From: Marinobacterium nitratireducens
GTDB taxonomy: Bacteria > Pseudomonadota > Gammaproteobacteria > Pseudomonadales > Balneatricaceae
Direction: 5' to 3'
Assembly: GCF_014645375.1 (NCBI RefSeq)
Contig: NZ_BMLT01000006.1
Span: forward strand, 248,001-312,000
DNA: 64,000 nucleotides
Made by a program: the position numbers and the translations under genes. Under the pieces are notes generated by a model. It did no database searches, had not been told where the DNA came from, and saw nothing but the letters and a program-made list of their open reading frames with translations. The first letter of the stretch is position 1, and each line of letters begins with the position of its first letter. Below, one piece after another: positions 38,367 through 46,465 of the stretch.

Positions 38367-40532
38367 ATGGAGACTGTGAACACCCATAAAAATAACGCGC
38401 AGAACACCCCGGCCGAGACGCCGCTCGATGTCGCGCCCCTGTTCAAGCCGCGCTCGGTCGCTATCATCGGCATGTCGGCCCGGCCGGGCTCCGCGAGCCG
38501 GGTGGTGCTGGGCAACCTGCTCGCCGGCGGATTTGAAGGCGAGGTGCACCTGGTCGGACGCAGCGGCGGCGACTGCGACGGTCGGGCGATTCTGACCGAT
38601 ATCGAGCAGCTGCCCGAAGGCGTGGACCTGGCGATCCTGATGGTGCCGTCGGCGGCGGTGCTGGATGCTGTGCGGGGCTGCGTGGCCCGCGGCGTTCGCG
38701 GTGCCGTCTGCTTCGCCTCCGGCTTCGCCGAAATGGGCGAGGAAGGCCGGCGTCAGCAGCTGGAAATCGCCGAGGTCGCCCGCGCCGGCGGACTGACGCT
38801 GCTGGGCCCCAACACCGTCGGCTACTTCAACTACGTCGATGCCTTCTACGTGATGATGGTGGAACTGGTGCTGCCGCCCCGGCTCGACCCGGCAGAGGGC
38901 CCGGCCGTCGCCGTGGTTGCGCAGAGCGGCGGTATCGGCGCGCATATTGCCGCCTCGCTGCAGTCCCGGGGCGTGCCGCTGTCGTACATGATGACCACCG
39001 GCAACGAAGCCCAGGTCGGGTTGGCCGAGATGATCCGTTTCTTCGCGACGGACGAGCACACCGGCGCCATCGTCGTCTACGCCGAGCAGATCCGCTCCGC
39101 GCCGGACTTCCTGGCAGCGGTGCGCGAGGCCCGCGCCAGCGGCAAGGCCGTGGTCATGCTGCACCCGGGGCGCAGCGAGCGCTCCCAGGAGGCGACCAAA
39201 TCCCATACCGGCGCGCTGACCGGCAATTACGCGGCTATGCGCCTGATGGTCGAGGATGCCGGCGTAGTCACGGTGGACAGCCTCGAGGAAGCGATCGACG
39301 TCGGCCAGCTGCTGCTGCGTTATCCGCAGGCGCCGACCGGCGGTCTGGGGCTGATCACCGCGTCGGGCGCAATCTGCGGTCTGACCCAGGACTACGTCGA
39401 ACCGCTGGGTCTGGAGCTGCCGCCGCTGGGCGAGGCCCAGGCCGAGTCCCTGCGCGAGCACCTGCCGGACTTCCTGCCGCCGCGCAATCCGCTCGATCTC
39501 GGCACTCTCTGCGCCTACCAGCCGAACCTGATCGAACGTGGTGTCGCGGCGGTGCTGGCGGACCCGTCCGTCGGCAGCCTGATGATCTCGATGGCGATGC
39601 CGGATCCCGAGGCCTCGGTGCTCTGGCTCAGGCACTTCCTGCAGGGCAAGGCCGCCAGCGACAAGCCGGCGATCTATGTCATGCACAACGAAGACGTGCA
39701 GCCGTCGCAGGCATTCGTCGACGAAGCCCGTCGCCACGGCGCGATCGTGATGCGCTCGCCGGAGCGTGCGCTGCGGGCACTGGCGCGCGTCACCGCCTTC
39801 GGGCGCCGGCAGGCCGAGGCCGGCGAGCCGCAGTCGCCGTCGCGCTCTTTCGCCCAGACGCAGCTGGCGCTGGGGCAGGGCACCCAGGCCGAGTGGGCTT
39901 CGAAGGCCGCGCTGCGGGCGCTGGGCATCCCGACCCCGGCCGGCGACCTGGCGACCACGCCCGAGGAGGCGATGCAGATCGCGCAACGGATCGGCTATCC
40001 CGTGGTCATCAAGGCCCAGGCGGCGACGCTGGCGCACAAGAGCGAGGTCGGCGGCGTACTGCTCGACATTCGTGACGAAGCGGCGTTGCGCAGTGCCTGG
40101 GATACCCTTTACGCCAATATCGATCGCGCGGAACCGTCCTTGGTGCTGGATGGCGTGCTGGTCGAAAAGATGGGCGAGCGGGGGCTGGAGCTGGTGGTCG
40201 GCGCCAACCGGGATCCGCACTGGGGGCCGGTGCTGATGGTGGGTCTCGGCGGTATCTGGGTCGAGGCGCTGGGCGATGTTCAGCTGTTGCCGCCGACACT
40301 GCCGAAAGCGGCCATCGTCGAGCGACTGCGTCGCCTGAAAGGCGCGAAACTGCTGGCCGGTTTCCGTGGCGCGCCGGCGGTGGATCTGGAGGCGGTCGCC
40401 GAGGTGGTCTCGGCGGTGGGACAGCTGATGCTCGAACAGCCGCAGATCACGGAAATCGACATCAACCCGCTGGTGGCGTACGGCGAAGGCAAGGGCGTGG
40501 TCGCGCTGGATGCCCTGATCGTCACCGAGTGA
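38367..40532 (+). CDS. Acyl-CoA synthetase (NDP/ADP-forming), fused alpha-beta type
   Basis: This 721-residue protein joins a CoA-binding Rossmann domain (FKPRSVAIIGMSARPGSAS), a succinyl-CoA-ligase-like domain with the phosphohistidine region (SHTGALTGN) and a C-terminal ATP-grasp domain (GYPVVIKAQAATLAHKSEVGGV, ITEIDINPLV). Such enzymes form acyl-CoA from acid, ATP and CoA with ADP and phosphate as products. The Sphingobium feruloyl-CoA synthetase FerA is of this type. It is thus a second, mechanistically different candidate for activating a hydroxycinnamate, beside the AMP-forming fcs. The start has GAGGATC. It sits inside the 36.4-43.0 kb operon. Confidence 0.9.
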   Translation: METVNTHKNNAQNTPAETPLDVAPLFKPRSVAIIGMSARPGSASRVVLGNLLAGGFEGEVHLVGRSGGDCDGRAILTDIEQLPEGVDLAILMVPSAAVLDAVRGCVARGVRGAVCFASGFAEMGEEGRRQQLEIAEVARAGGLTLLGPNTVGYFNYVDAFYVMMVELVLPPRLDPAEGPAVAVVAQSGGIGAHIAASLQSRGVPLSYMMTTGNEAQVGLAEMIRFFATDEHTGAIVVYAEQIRSAPDFLAAVREARASGKAVVMLHPGRSERSQEATKSHTGALTGNYAAMRLMVEDAGVVTVDSLEEAIDVGQLLLRYPQAPTGGLGLITASGAICGLTQDYVEPLGLELPPLGEAQAESLREHLPDFLPPRNPLDLGTLCAYQPNLIERGVAAVLADPSVGSLMISMAMPDPEASVLWLRHFLQGKAASDKPAIYVMHNEDVQPSQAFVDEARRHGAIVMRSPERALRALARVTAFGRRQAEAGEPQSPSRSFAQTQLALGQGTQAEWASKAALRALGIPTPAGDLATTPEEAMQIAQRIGYPVVIKAQAATLAHKSEVGGVLLDIRDEAALRSAWDTLYANIDRAEPSLVLDGVLVEKMGERGLELVVGANRDPHWGPVLMVGLGGIWVEALGDVQLLPPTLPKAAIVERLRRLKGAKLLAGFRGAPAVDLEAVAEVVSAVGQLMLEQPQITEIDINPLVAYGEGKGVVALDALIVTE

Positions 40533-40558
40533 ACCGGATAGATTCTAGGGAGACTCCC

Positions 40559-41320
40559 ATGGACATTAAAGGAAAAGCGGTACTGGTGACGGGCGGTGCC
40601 TCGGGTCTCGGCGAGGCCACAGCGGTACATCTGGCAAGCCAGGGCGCGCGGGTCGCGGTGCTCGATATCCAGCAGGAACGTGCGGAAGAAGTAGCGCAGA
40701 GGATTGGCGGTATCGCGATACGCTGCGATGTGACCGACCCGGACAGCGCCGCCACGGCGATTGCCGTGGCACAGGAGGCCCATGGCGTGGCGCGGGTGCT
40801 GGTGAACTGCGCCGGCGGCGGTCCGATCCGGCGCGTGGTGGGGCGGGACGGTCCGATGCCGCTGGAGGACTTCGTCAAGGTGGTGAACCTGAACCTGATC
40901 GGCGGTTTCAACATGGCCCGTCTCGCGGCGGCACAGATGATCGCCGCCGAGCCCGACGAGCAGGGCGAGCGTGGCCTGATCCTGTTCACGACATCGGTGG
41001 CCGCCTTCGAGGGGCAGATCGGGCAGGCCGCCTACACGGCATCCAAGGGCGGGCTGGCGTCGCTGACGCTGCAGATGGCGCGCGAGTTCGCGCAGTTCGG
41101 CGTGCGCGTCATGGCCATCGCGCCGGGGATTTTCGAAACCCCGCTGCTGGGCAACCTCTCCGAGGAGCTGCAGCGCACGATCGGCGACGGCATTCCGTTT
41201 CCCCGCCGTCTTGGCCGCTCCGAGGAATTTGCCGAACTGGTGGGGCATGTCGCCGCCAACCCCTATCTCAACGGTGAGGTGATTCGCATCGACGGTGCGG
41301 TCCGCCTCGCCCCACGCTGA
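40559..41320 (+). CDS. SDR-family dehydrogenase (3-hydroxyacyl-CoA dehydrogenase type)
   Basis: This 253-residue short-chain dehydrogenase has the nucleotide loop VTGGASGLGEATA and the catalytic YTASKGG with upstream TSVAAF serine. The sequence resembles the type II 3-hydroxyacyl-CoA dehydrogenase (HSD10) group, for example in DVTDPDSA, AYTASKGGLASLTLQMARE and GIFETPLL. The start at 40559 is preceded by AGGGAGAC. In this operon it could oxidise the 3-hydroxyacyl-CoA formed by the preceding hydratase. It follows the acyl-CoA synthetase by 26 bases. Confidence 0.87.
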   Translation: MDIKGKAVLVTGGASGLGEATAVHLASQGARVAVLDIQQERAEEVAQRIGGIAIRCDVTDPDSAATAIAVAQEAHGVARVLVNCAGGGPIRRVVGRDGPMPLEDFVKVVNLNLIGGFNMARLAAAQMIAAEPDEQGERGLILFTTSVAAFEGQIGQAAYTASKGGLASLTLQMAREFAQFGVRVMAIAPGIFETPLLGNLSEELQRTIGDGIPFPRRLGRSEEFAELVGHVAANPYLNGEVIRIDGAVRLAPR

Positions 41321-41400
41321 TTCGCATTGACCCGCGGCCGGTAATGAAGCTTTCAGGCTTCATTACCGGCCCGTCGCACGAATAAAAAGAGGAAATGATT

Positions 41401-42588
41401 ATGAGTCTGAAAGGGGCGGCCTATATTGTCGGCGCCTACGAGCACCCGACGCGCCATGCGGGCGACAAGTCGCTGGGGCAGCTCCATGCCGAAGTGGCGC
41501 TCGGTGCGCTGCAGGATGCGGGGCTGACGCTCGAGGATGTGGATGGCTATTTCTGCGCCGGCGACGTGCCGGGCTGGGAGGGTCAGGGTTCGGGTCCGTT
41601 GTCGATGGTCGAGTATCTCGGTCTCAAGCTGCGTCACCTCGATACCACCGAGACCTGGGGTTCCGCCTATCTCAACCTGGTGGAGCATGCCGCGCGTGCA
41701 ATCGCCGCCGGCAAGTGCCGGGTGGCGCTGATCACCCAGGCCGGCCGGCCGCGGGCGGACAGGATGTCGCCGGAAGCGGGTCACCGCAAGCAGGCGCAGA
41801 CCAGCGGGGAGGCGCAGTTCGAGCTTCCCTACGGTCCGGTGGTGACCAATATGTACGGCATGTGTGCGATGCGGCACATGTACGAACACGGCACCACCTC
41901 CGAGCAGCTGGCCTGGATCAAGGTGGCGGCGTCGCACCATGCAAAGCACAACCCCAACGCGATGCTGCAAAAGGTCGTGACGGTCGAAGACGTGCTGGAA
42001 TCTCCGATCGTCTCGACTCCGCTGCACCGGCTCGATTGCTGCGTCATCAGTGACGGCGGCGGCGCGGTGGTGCTGGCGCATCCCGACGTGGCGCGCTCGC
42101 TGAAGCGTCCGCTGGTCACGCCGGTCGGCGCCGGCTTCACCGTCAAGCACCTGAACGGCGGCTACTTCGATATCCTGGCGTCGGGCGGCGTGCAGAGCGG
42201 TGCCGAGGCCTTTGCCCAGGCGGGTGTCACGCCCCGCGATATCCAGTACGCGTCGCTGTACGACAGCTTCACCATCACCGTGCTGATACAGCTGGAGAAC
42301 CTCGGATTCTGCGAGCCGGGGCAGGGCGGGCGCTTCGTCTCCGACGGCGGGCTCATTTCCGGCGTCGGCAAGCTGGCCGTCAACACCGATGGCGGCGGCC
42401 TGTGCAGCAACCATCCGGGCAACCGCGGCGGCATGACCAAGCTGATCGAAGCGGTGCGACAGCTGCGCGGTGAGGCCCACTGTGCGGTGCAGGTACCGGA
42501 CTGCCGGCTGGCGCTGGCGCACGGCACCGGCGGTCAGCTCGGCGCCCGCCACGGCAGCGCGACCCTTATTCTGGAACGGGAGGCCTGA
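41401..42588 (+). CDS. Thiolase-superfamily (SCP2/Ltp-like) protein lacking the usual cysteine
   Basis: This 395-residue protein has the thiolase fold of the lipid-transfer group: GAYEHPTRHAGDKSLGQLHAE at the start, YASLYDSFTITVLIQLENLGF in the middle and the C-terminal GGGLCSNHPGNRGGMTKLIEA followed by LALAHGTGGQLG. The segment that carries the nucleophilic cysteine in true thiolases reads TTETWGSAYLNL here, with no cysteine. Steroid side-chain aldolases such as Ltp2 also lost that cysteine and need a DUF35 partner, which is encoded 2 bases downstream. I infer a retro-aldol or related cleavage rather than thiolysis. The start at 41401 suits the AAGAGGAA site. Confidence 0.85.
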   Translation: MSLKGAAYIVGAYEHPTRHAGDKSLGQLHAEVALGALQDAGLTLEDVDGYFCAGDVPGWEGQGSGPLSMVEYLGLKLRHLDTTETWGSAYLNLVEHAARAIAAGKCRVALITQAGRPRADRMSPEAGHRKQAQTSGEAQFELPYGPVVTNMYGMCAMRHMYEHGTTSEQLAWIKVAASHHAKHNPNAMLQKVVTVEDVLESPIVSTPLHRLDCCVISDGGGAVVLAHPDVARSLKRPLVTPVGAGFTVKHLNGGYFDILASGGVQSGAEAFAQAGVTPRDIQYASLYDSFTITVLIQLENLGFCEPGQGGRFVSDGGLISGVGKLAVNTDGGGLCSNHPGNRGGMTKLIEAVRQLRGEAHCAVQVPDCRLALAHGTGGQLGARHGSATLILEREA

Positions 42589-42590
42589 TC

Positions 42591-42977
42591 ATGAACGAAC
42601 GTACTATTCCGTCGCCGCAACCCTGGCACGAGACTCAGCAGTACTGGGATGCCGCCAATGACGGCATCCTGCTGCTCAAGCGCTGTCTCGACACCGGCAA
42701 GGTATTCCACTATCCGCGCGCGCACAGCCCTTTCACCGGCAGCGCCAATACCGACTGGTGCGAAGTCAGCGGCGAGGGGACGATCTACTCGTACAGCGTG
42801 CTGAGCCGTGCCGAGCCGCCCTATTGCATCGCCTACGTGACCCTCGCCGAGGGTCCGACGGTGCTGACCAATGTGGTGACCGACGACTTCGACTGCCTGC
42901 GTATCGGGCAGCCGGTCCGCGTCGAGTTCGTGGCCAGCGAAAACGGCCAGAAAGTGCCGGTGTTCAGACCCTGTTAG
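42591..42977 (+). CDS. DUF35 OB-fold protein, partner of the thiolase-like protein
   Basis: This 128-residue protein has the DUF35 layout, a short N-terminal helix-ribbon part followed by an OB fold (GEGTIYSYSVLSRAEPPYCIAYVTLAEGP, GQPVRVEFVASENGQKVPVFRP). Typical members carry four zinc cysteines in the ribbon (CxxC...CxxC). Here only one remains in LLKRCLDTGKVFHYPRAHSP, so the zinc site is lost. Family members bind CoA substrates and complete the active site of the adjacent thiolase-like subunit. It begins 2 bases after the thiolase-like gene, with GGGAGG as ribosome-binding site, and ends the operon. Confidence 0.85.
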   Translation: MNERTIPSPQPWHETQQYWDAANDGILLLKRCLDTGKVFHYPRAHSPFTGSANTDWCEVSGEGTIYSYSVLSRAEPPYCIAYVTLAEGPTVLTNVVTDDFDCLRIGQPVRVEFVASENGQKVPVFRPC

Positions 42978-43027
42978 GGCCGATAGAGGATCGATAGAAG
43001 CGGAGGGCGGAGCGGCCTCGTCCCGAC

Positions 43028-43703
43028 CGCGTGGGAGCGGCGCCCCCGCCGCGAATAGCCGGAGCAACATTGAAAGCTTCGTCGCGGGGAAGTGCCCGTG
43101 GGTTTGGGTATGCGGCTACTAGGGGGCCACCTGGATGGCTTAACTCCATTCGCGGCGGGGCGCCGCTCCTACGGGCTTAACCCCATTCGCGGCGAGGCGC
43201 CGCTCCCACGGATGGCAGAAGTGCCTGACCGCGTGGGAGCGGCGCCCCCGCCGCGAATAGCCGGAGCAACATCGAAAGCTTCGTCGCGGGGAAGTGCCCG
43301 TGGGTTTGGGTATGCGGCTACTTTGGGAACTCCCGCATGGCTTGACCCCATTCGCGGCGGGGCGCCGCTCCTACGGGCTTAACCCCATTCGCGGCGGGGC
43401 GCCGCTCCTACGGGCTTAACCCCATTCGCGGCGAGGCGCCGCTCCCACGGATGGCAGAGGTGCCTGACCGCGTGGGAGCGGCGCCCCCGCCGCGAATAGC
43501 CGGAGCAACATCGAAAGCTTCGTCGCGGGGGAGTGCCCGTGGGTTTGGGTATGCGGCTACTTTGGGAACTCCCGCATGGCTTGACCCCATTCGCGGCGGG
43601 GCGCCGCTCCTACGGGCTTAACCCCATTCGCGGCGAGGCGCCGCTCCCACGGATGGCAGAAGTGCCTGACCGCGTGGGAGCGGCGCCCCCGCCGCGAATA
43701 GCC
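43028..43703. repeat. Composite REP array of about 200-bp units
   Basis: Three consecutive units of about 202, 239 and 201 bases and a fourth partial unit begin with GTGGGAGCGGCGCCCCCGCC. Each unit contains the spacer ending TTTGGGTATGCGGCTACT and then inverted copies CATTCGCGGCGGGGCGCCGC. The middle unit is longer by one extra inverted copy of about 37 bases. Units are nearly identical, which means recent amplification. The array lies between two convergent operons. The short open frames inside it repeat identically and are not genes. Confidence 0.85.
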
Positions 43704-43785
43704 GTGGATCCGGCGCCATCATATCGATCGCCGTACAGATCGATTGGTGTCGGGTGACAATATACCCAGTCCCATTGGCCTGCAA

Positions 43786-45024
43786 TCAGGCGGCGGGTTC
43801 GAGCTCCCGGGCGATCCCGGCCAGCAGGTGGCAGAAGCGGTCGAGCAGCGGCGACGGCGGTTGGGCGTCGCGTCGGTAGTAGCTGATGCTGTGGTGTCCG
43901 CCGGAAACGGGCACCGGCAGTATTGCCAGTTGCCCGTCCCGGAGCGCGGCGCAGGTCGGCGTGATCAGGGTGATACGGTCGCTGTCCAGCAGCAGGGTCT
44001 GAATGGCGACGAGGTTGCCGGTTTCGACCGCGACCTCCGGTGGCGTCAGGCCTGCGTCCAGGAACGCCTCGTCGAAGCGGCTGCGTGCAGGAGAGCCCTG
44101 GCGCGGGGCTATCCACTGGGCTTCGAGCAGATCGGACAACTTCAGCGAAGTGCAGTCAGCCAGCGGGTGATTGCGCCGTGCCACGGCCGTCAGCCGGTCG
44201 GTGTAGAGGTTGACTTCGGATACACCCTGGGGTGTCTCGCCGCCTCCCAGCACACCGACCAGAATGTCGATTTCGCCTTTGTGCAGCGAGTCCATCAGGG
44301 CGTCATAGGTGCCGTCCAGGATACTGACGCTGATACCGGGAGATGCCTTCAGCAGGCGTGAAACGGCCCTGGGTACCAGCAGGCTGCCGGCAAACGGCAT
44401 CGCGCCGATCACGAGGCGGCCGGCGGAGCGGCCATGCCAGGCGGCAAGCTCGTCCGGCACCCGGACAAGCTCGCGAAGCGCCAGTCCGATATGAAGGGCC
44501 AGAGCCTGGCCGCAATCCGTGGTCTGCAAACCCTGTCGGGTACGCAGAAACAGTGACACTCCGAGCTGCTTTTCGAGCTCCCGAAGGTGGCCGCCAATGG
44601 CCGCCGTGCCCAGCGACAGTTGACGGGCCGCGAGGGCTTCCGAGTGCAGGCTGGCCAGCGTCACCAGCACGCGCATCTGGCGATAGCTGATGTGCTGGGC
44701 GAGGCGCGCCCCTCTGGCCTGTCCATCCTGCGGCAGTGACCGCTCCGCTTCCTCCAGATGGTGCAATACCCGCTTAAAGCGCCGCAGCACGATATCGCCC
44801 GCGGCCGTGCAGCGCATCCCGCTGTGGTTGCGCTCGAAGAGGGCCTGTCCGAGTTCGGCTTCCAGATTGCTGATCGCACGCGACACCGTCGGCTGGGAAA
44901 GGTGCAGCGATTCGGCGGCACGGATGACACTGCCGCTCTCGGCGACGGCTACCATGGCCCGCAGGCGTCGAATGTTGGGGGTGTAGTCGGGCGCCACCGG
45001 CGCCCCCTCAGTCATGCTGTCCAT
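43786..45024 (-). CDS. LysR-type regulator with two HTH domains
   Basis: This 412-residue protein has a first LysR HTH at about residues 18-77 (IRRLRAMVAVAESGSVIRAAESLHLS, QPTVSRAISNLEAELG) and a second, more diverged one at about 113-175 (YRQMRVLVTLASLHSEALAARQL, LGTAAIGGHLRELEKQLGVSLF). An ordinary effector-binding domain follows (GRLVIGAMPFAGSLLVPRAVSRLL). Usual LysR proteins have about 300 residues and one HTH. I chose the ATG at 45024, because upstream codons run into a heptamer repeat array. The gene is the last of the minus-strand block after fdhA. It may control the ligAB-fdhA genes. Confidence 0.85.
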   Translation of the reverse strand: MDSMTEGAPVAPDYTPNIRRLRAMVAVAESGSVIRAAESLHLSQPTVSRAISNLEAELGQALFERNHSGMRCTAAGDIVLRRFKRVLHHLEEAERSLPQDGQARGARLAQHISYRQMRVLVTLASLHSEALAARQLSLGTAAIGGHLRELEKQLGVSLFLRTRQGLQTTDCGQALALHIGLALRELVRVPDELAAWHGRSAGRLVIGAMPFAGSLLVPRAVSRLLKASPGISVSILDGTYDALMDSLHKGEIDILVGVLGGGETPQGVSEVNLYTDRLTAVARRNHPLADCTSLKLSDLLEAQWIAPRQGSPARSRFDEAFLDAGLTPPEVAVETGNLVAIQTLLLDSDRITLITPTCAALRDGQLAILPVPVSGGHHSISYYRRDAQPPSPLLDRFCHLLAGIARELEPAA

Positions 45025-45063
45025 GGGCGTTGCGACCTGTGCGCGGTTGGGCGGGGCCTGCTC

Positions 45064-45140
45064 GTGACGCGTGACGCGTGACAGGTTACGCGTCACCCGT
45101 AACCCGTAACCCGTAACGCGTAACCCGTCACCCGTCACCT
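45064..45140. repeat. Tandem heptamer array GTNACNC, 11 copies
   Basis: Eleven head-to-tail 7-base units follow each other without interruption, all of the form GTNACNN: GTGACGC twice, then GTGACAG, GTTACGC, GTCACCC, GTAACCC and related units. The left units (GTGAC) are complementary to the right units (GTCAC), so the array can also fold into one long hairpin. It lies just upstream of the two-HTH LysR gene, between it and fdhA. Confidence 0.8.
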
Positions 45141-45173
45141 GGTTCAGGCAGCGCTTCTTTATGCAGCGCTTCT

Positions 45174-46373
45174 TTACGCCGCCACGGTACCGTGCGGGTC
45201 GATAACGAATTTCTTCGCCGCACCGCCGTCGAAGTCAGCGTAGCCTTTGGGCGCATCGTCGAGGCTGATGACCTGGACGTTGACGGCGTCGGCGATCTTC
45301 ACCTTCTCGAACAGGATCGCCTGCATCAGCGGGCGGTGGTACTTCATCACCGGGCACTGGCCGGTGTGGAAGCTGTGGGACTTGGCCCAGCCGAGACCGA
45401 AGCGCATGCTCAGCGCGCCCTGCTTGGCGGCGTCGTCGACCGCACCCGGGTCTTCGGTCACGTACAGGCCCGGAATACCGATCTGGCCGCCGGCGCGGGT
45501 CAGGGACATCGCCGAGTTCAGCACGGTGGCCGGGGCTTCCTTGCCGTGGTTGCAGCCGCAGGCATGGGCTTCGAAACCGACGCAGTCGACGAAGGCGTCG
45601 ACTTCGCGCTCGCCGAGGATCGCCTCGAGCTTGTCGGCCATGTCGCCGTCCTGGGTCAGGTCGATGGTTTCACAGCCGAAGCTGCGCGCCTGGGCCAGAC
45701 GGTCTTCGATCATGTCGCCGACGATGACGCAGGCGGCGCCGAGCAGCTGGGCGGACACGGCCGCCGCGAGGCCGACGGGGCCGGCACCGGCGATGTAGAC
45801 GGTGGAGCCCGGGCCGACGCCTGCGGTGACGCAACCGTGGAAGCCGGTCGGGAAGATATCGGACAGCAGCGTCAGGTCCTTGATCTTCTCCATCGCCTGA
45901 TCGGCATCGGGGAACTTCAGCAGGTTGAAGTCGGCGTAGGGCACCATGACGTATTCGGTCTGGCCGCCGACCCAGCCGCCCATGTCGACGTAGCCGTAGG
46001 CGGCACCCGGACGCGCCGGGTTGACGTTCAGGCAGATGCCGGTCTTGCCTTCCTTGCAGTTGCGGCAGCGGCCGCAGGCAATGTTGAAGGGCACCGATAC
46101 CAGGTCGCCGGGCTTGATGAACTCGACATCACGACCGCACTCGACCACCAGGCCGGTGATCTCGTGGCCCAGTACCAGGCCGGAGGGCGCGGTGGTGCGG
46201 CCGCGGACCATGTGCTGGTCGCTGCCGCAGATATTGGTGGTAACGACCTTGAGAATAACGCCGTGGTCGCACTTGCGGTTGCCGATCTCGAGTTTCGGAT
46301 AGGGGATGGATTCGACGGCGACTTCGCCCGGGGCCTTGTAGACGACGCCGCGGTTGCCTGCGGATGCACTCAT
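45174..46373 (-). CDS. fdhA: Glutathione-independent formaldehyde dehydrogenase
   Basis: This 399-residue zinc alcohol dehydrogenase-fold enzyme equals the Pseudomonas formaldehyde dehydrogenase in length. It carries the catalytic-zinc segment NICGSDQHMVRGRT, the structural-zinc cysteines in CGRCRNCKEGKTGICLNV, and the tightly NAD-binding Rossmann loop GAGPVGLAAAVS. It oxidises formaldehyde to formate, or dismutates aldehydes. I chose the second of two close ATGs, at 46373, where AAAGGA has proper spacing. Next to ligAB it probably removes formaldehyde released by O-demethylation of methoxylated aromatics such as vanillate. Confidence 0.93.
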   Translation of the reverse strand: MSASAGNRGVVYKAPGEVAVESIPYPKLEIGNRKCDHGVILKVVTTNICGSDQHMVRGRTTAPSGLVLGHEITGLVVECGRDVEFIKPGDLVSVPFNIACGRCRNCKEGKTGICLNVNPARPGAAYGYVDMGGWVGGQTEYVMVPYADFNLLKFPDADQAMEKIKDLTLLSDIFPTGFHGCVTAGVGPGSTVYIAGAGPVGLAAAVSAQLLGAACVIVGDMIEDRLAQARSFGCETIDLTQDGDMADKLEAILGEREVDAFVDCVGFEAHACGCNHGKEAPATVLNSAMSLTRAGGQIGIPGLYVTEDPGAVDDAAKQGALSMRFGLGWAKSHSFHTGQCPVMKYHRPLMQAILFEKVKIADAVNVQVISLDDAPKGYADFDGGAAKKFVIDPHGTVAA

Positions 46374-46465
46374 AGTCATGTCCTTTGTTATCAGGTTTCT
46401 TTTTGTGTTGTGTGTCGGGCCGGGGCCCGACGCGGTTTCCTTTGTTCGGGAACGGGCCCGGTGAA

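Noticed and set aside
37878-40220. A 780-codon minus-strand frame opposite the ADP-forming acyl-CoA synthetase
   Set aside because: The plus strand carries clear CoA-binding and ATP-grasp motifs; the antisense translation is Arg/His-rich and unlike any family.
43169-43590. Two identical 60-codon frames in the REP array
   Set aside because: They are exact repeats caused by the array units and have no ribosome-binding site or family resemblance.
43028-43703. CRISPR array
   Set aside because: The units are about 200 bases long with repeated rather than unique interior sequence, and no cas gene is near.
43028-43703. Integron cassette array with attC sites
   Set aside because: There are no cassette genes between the repeats and no integrase gene in the window.
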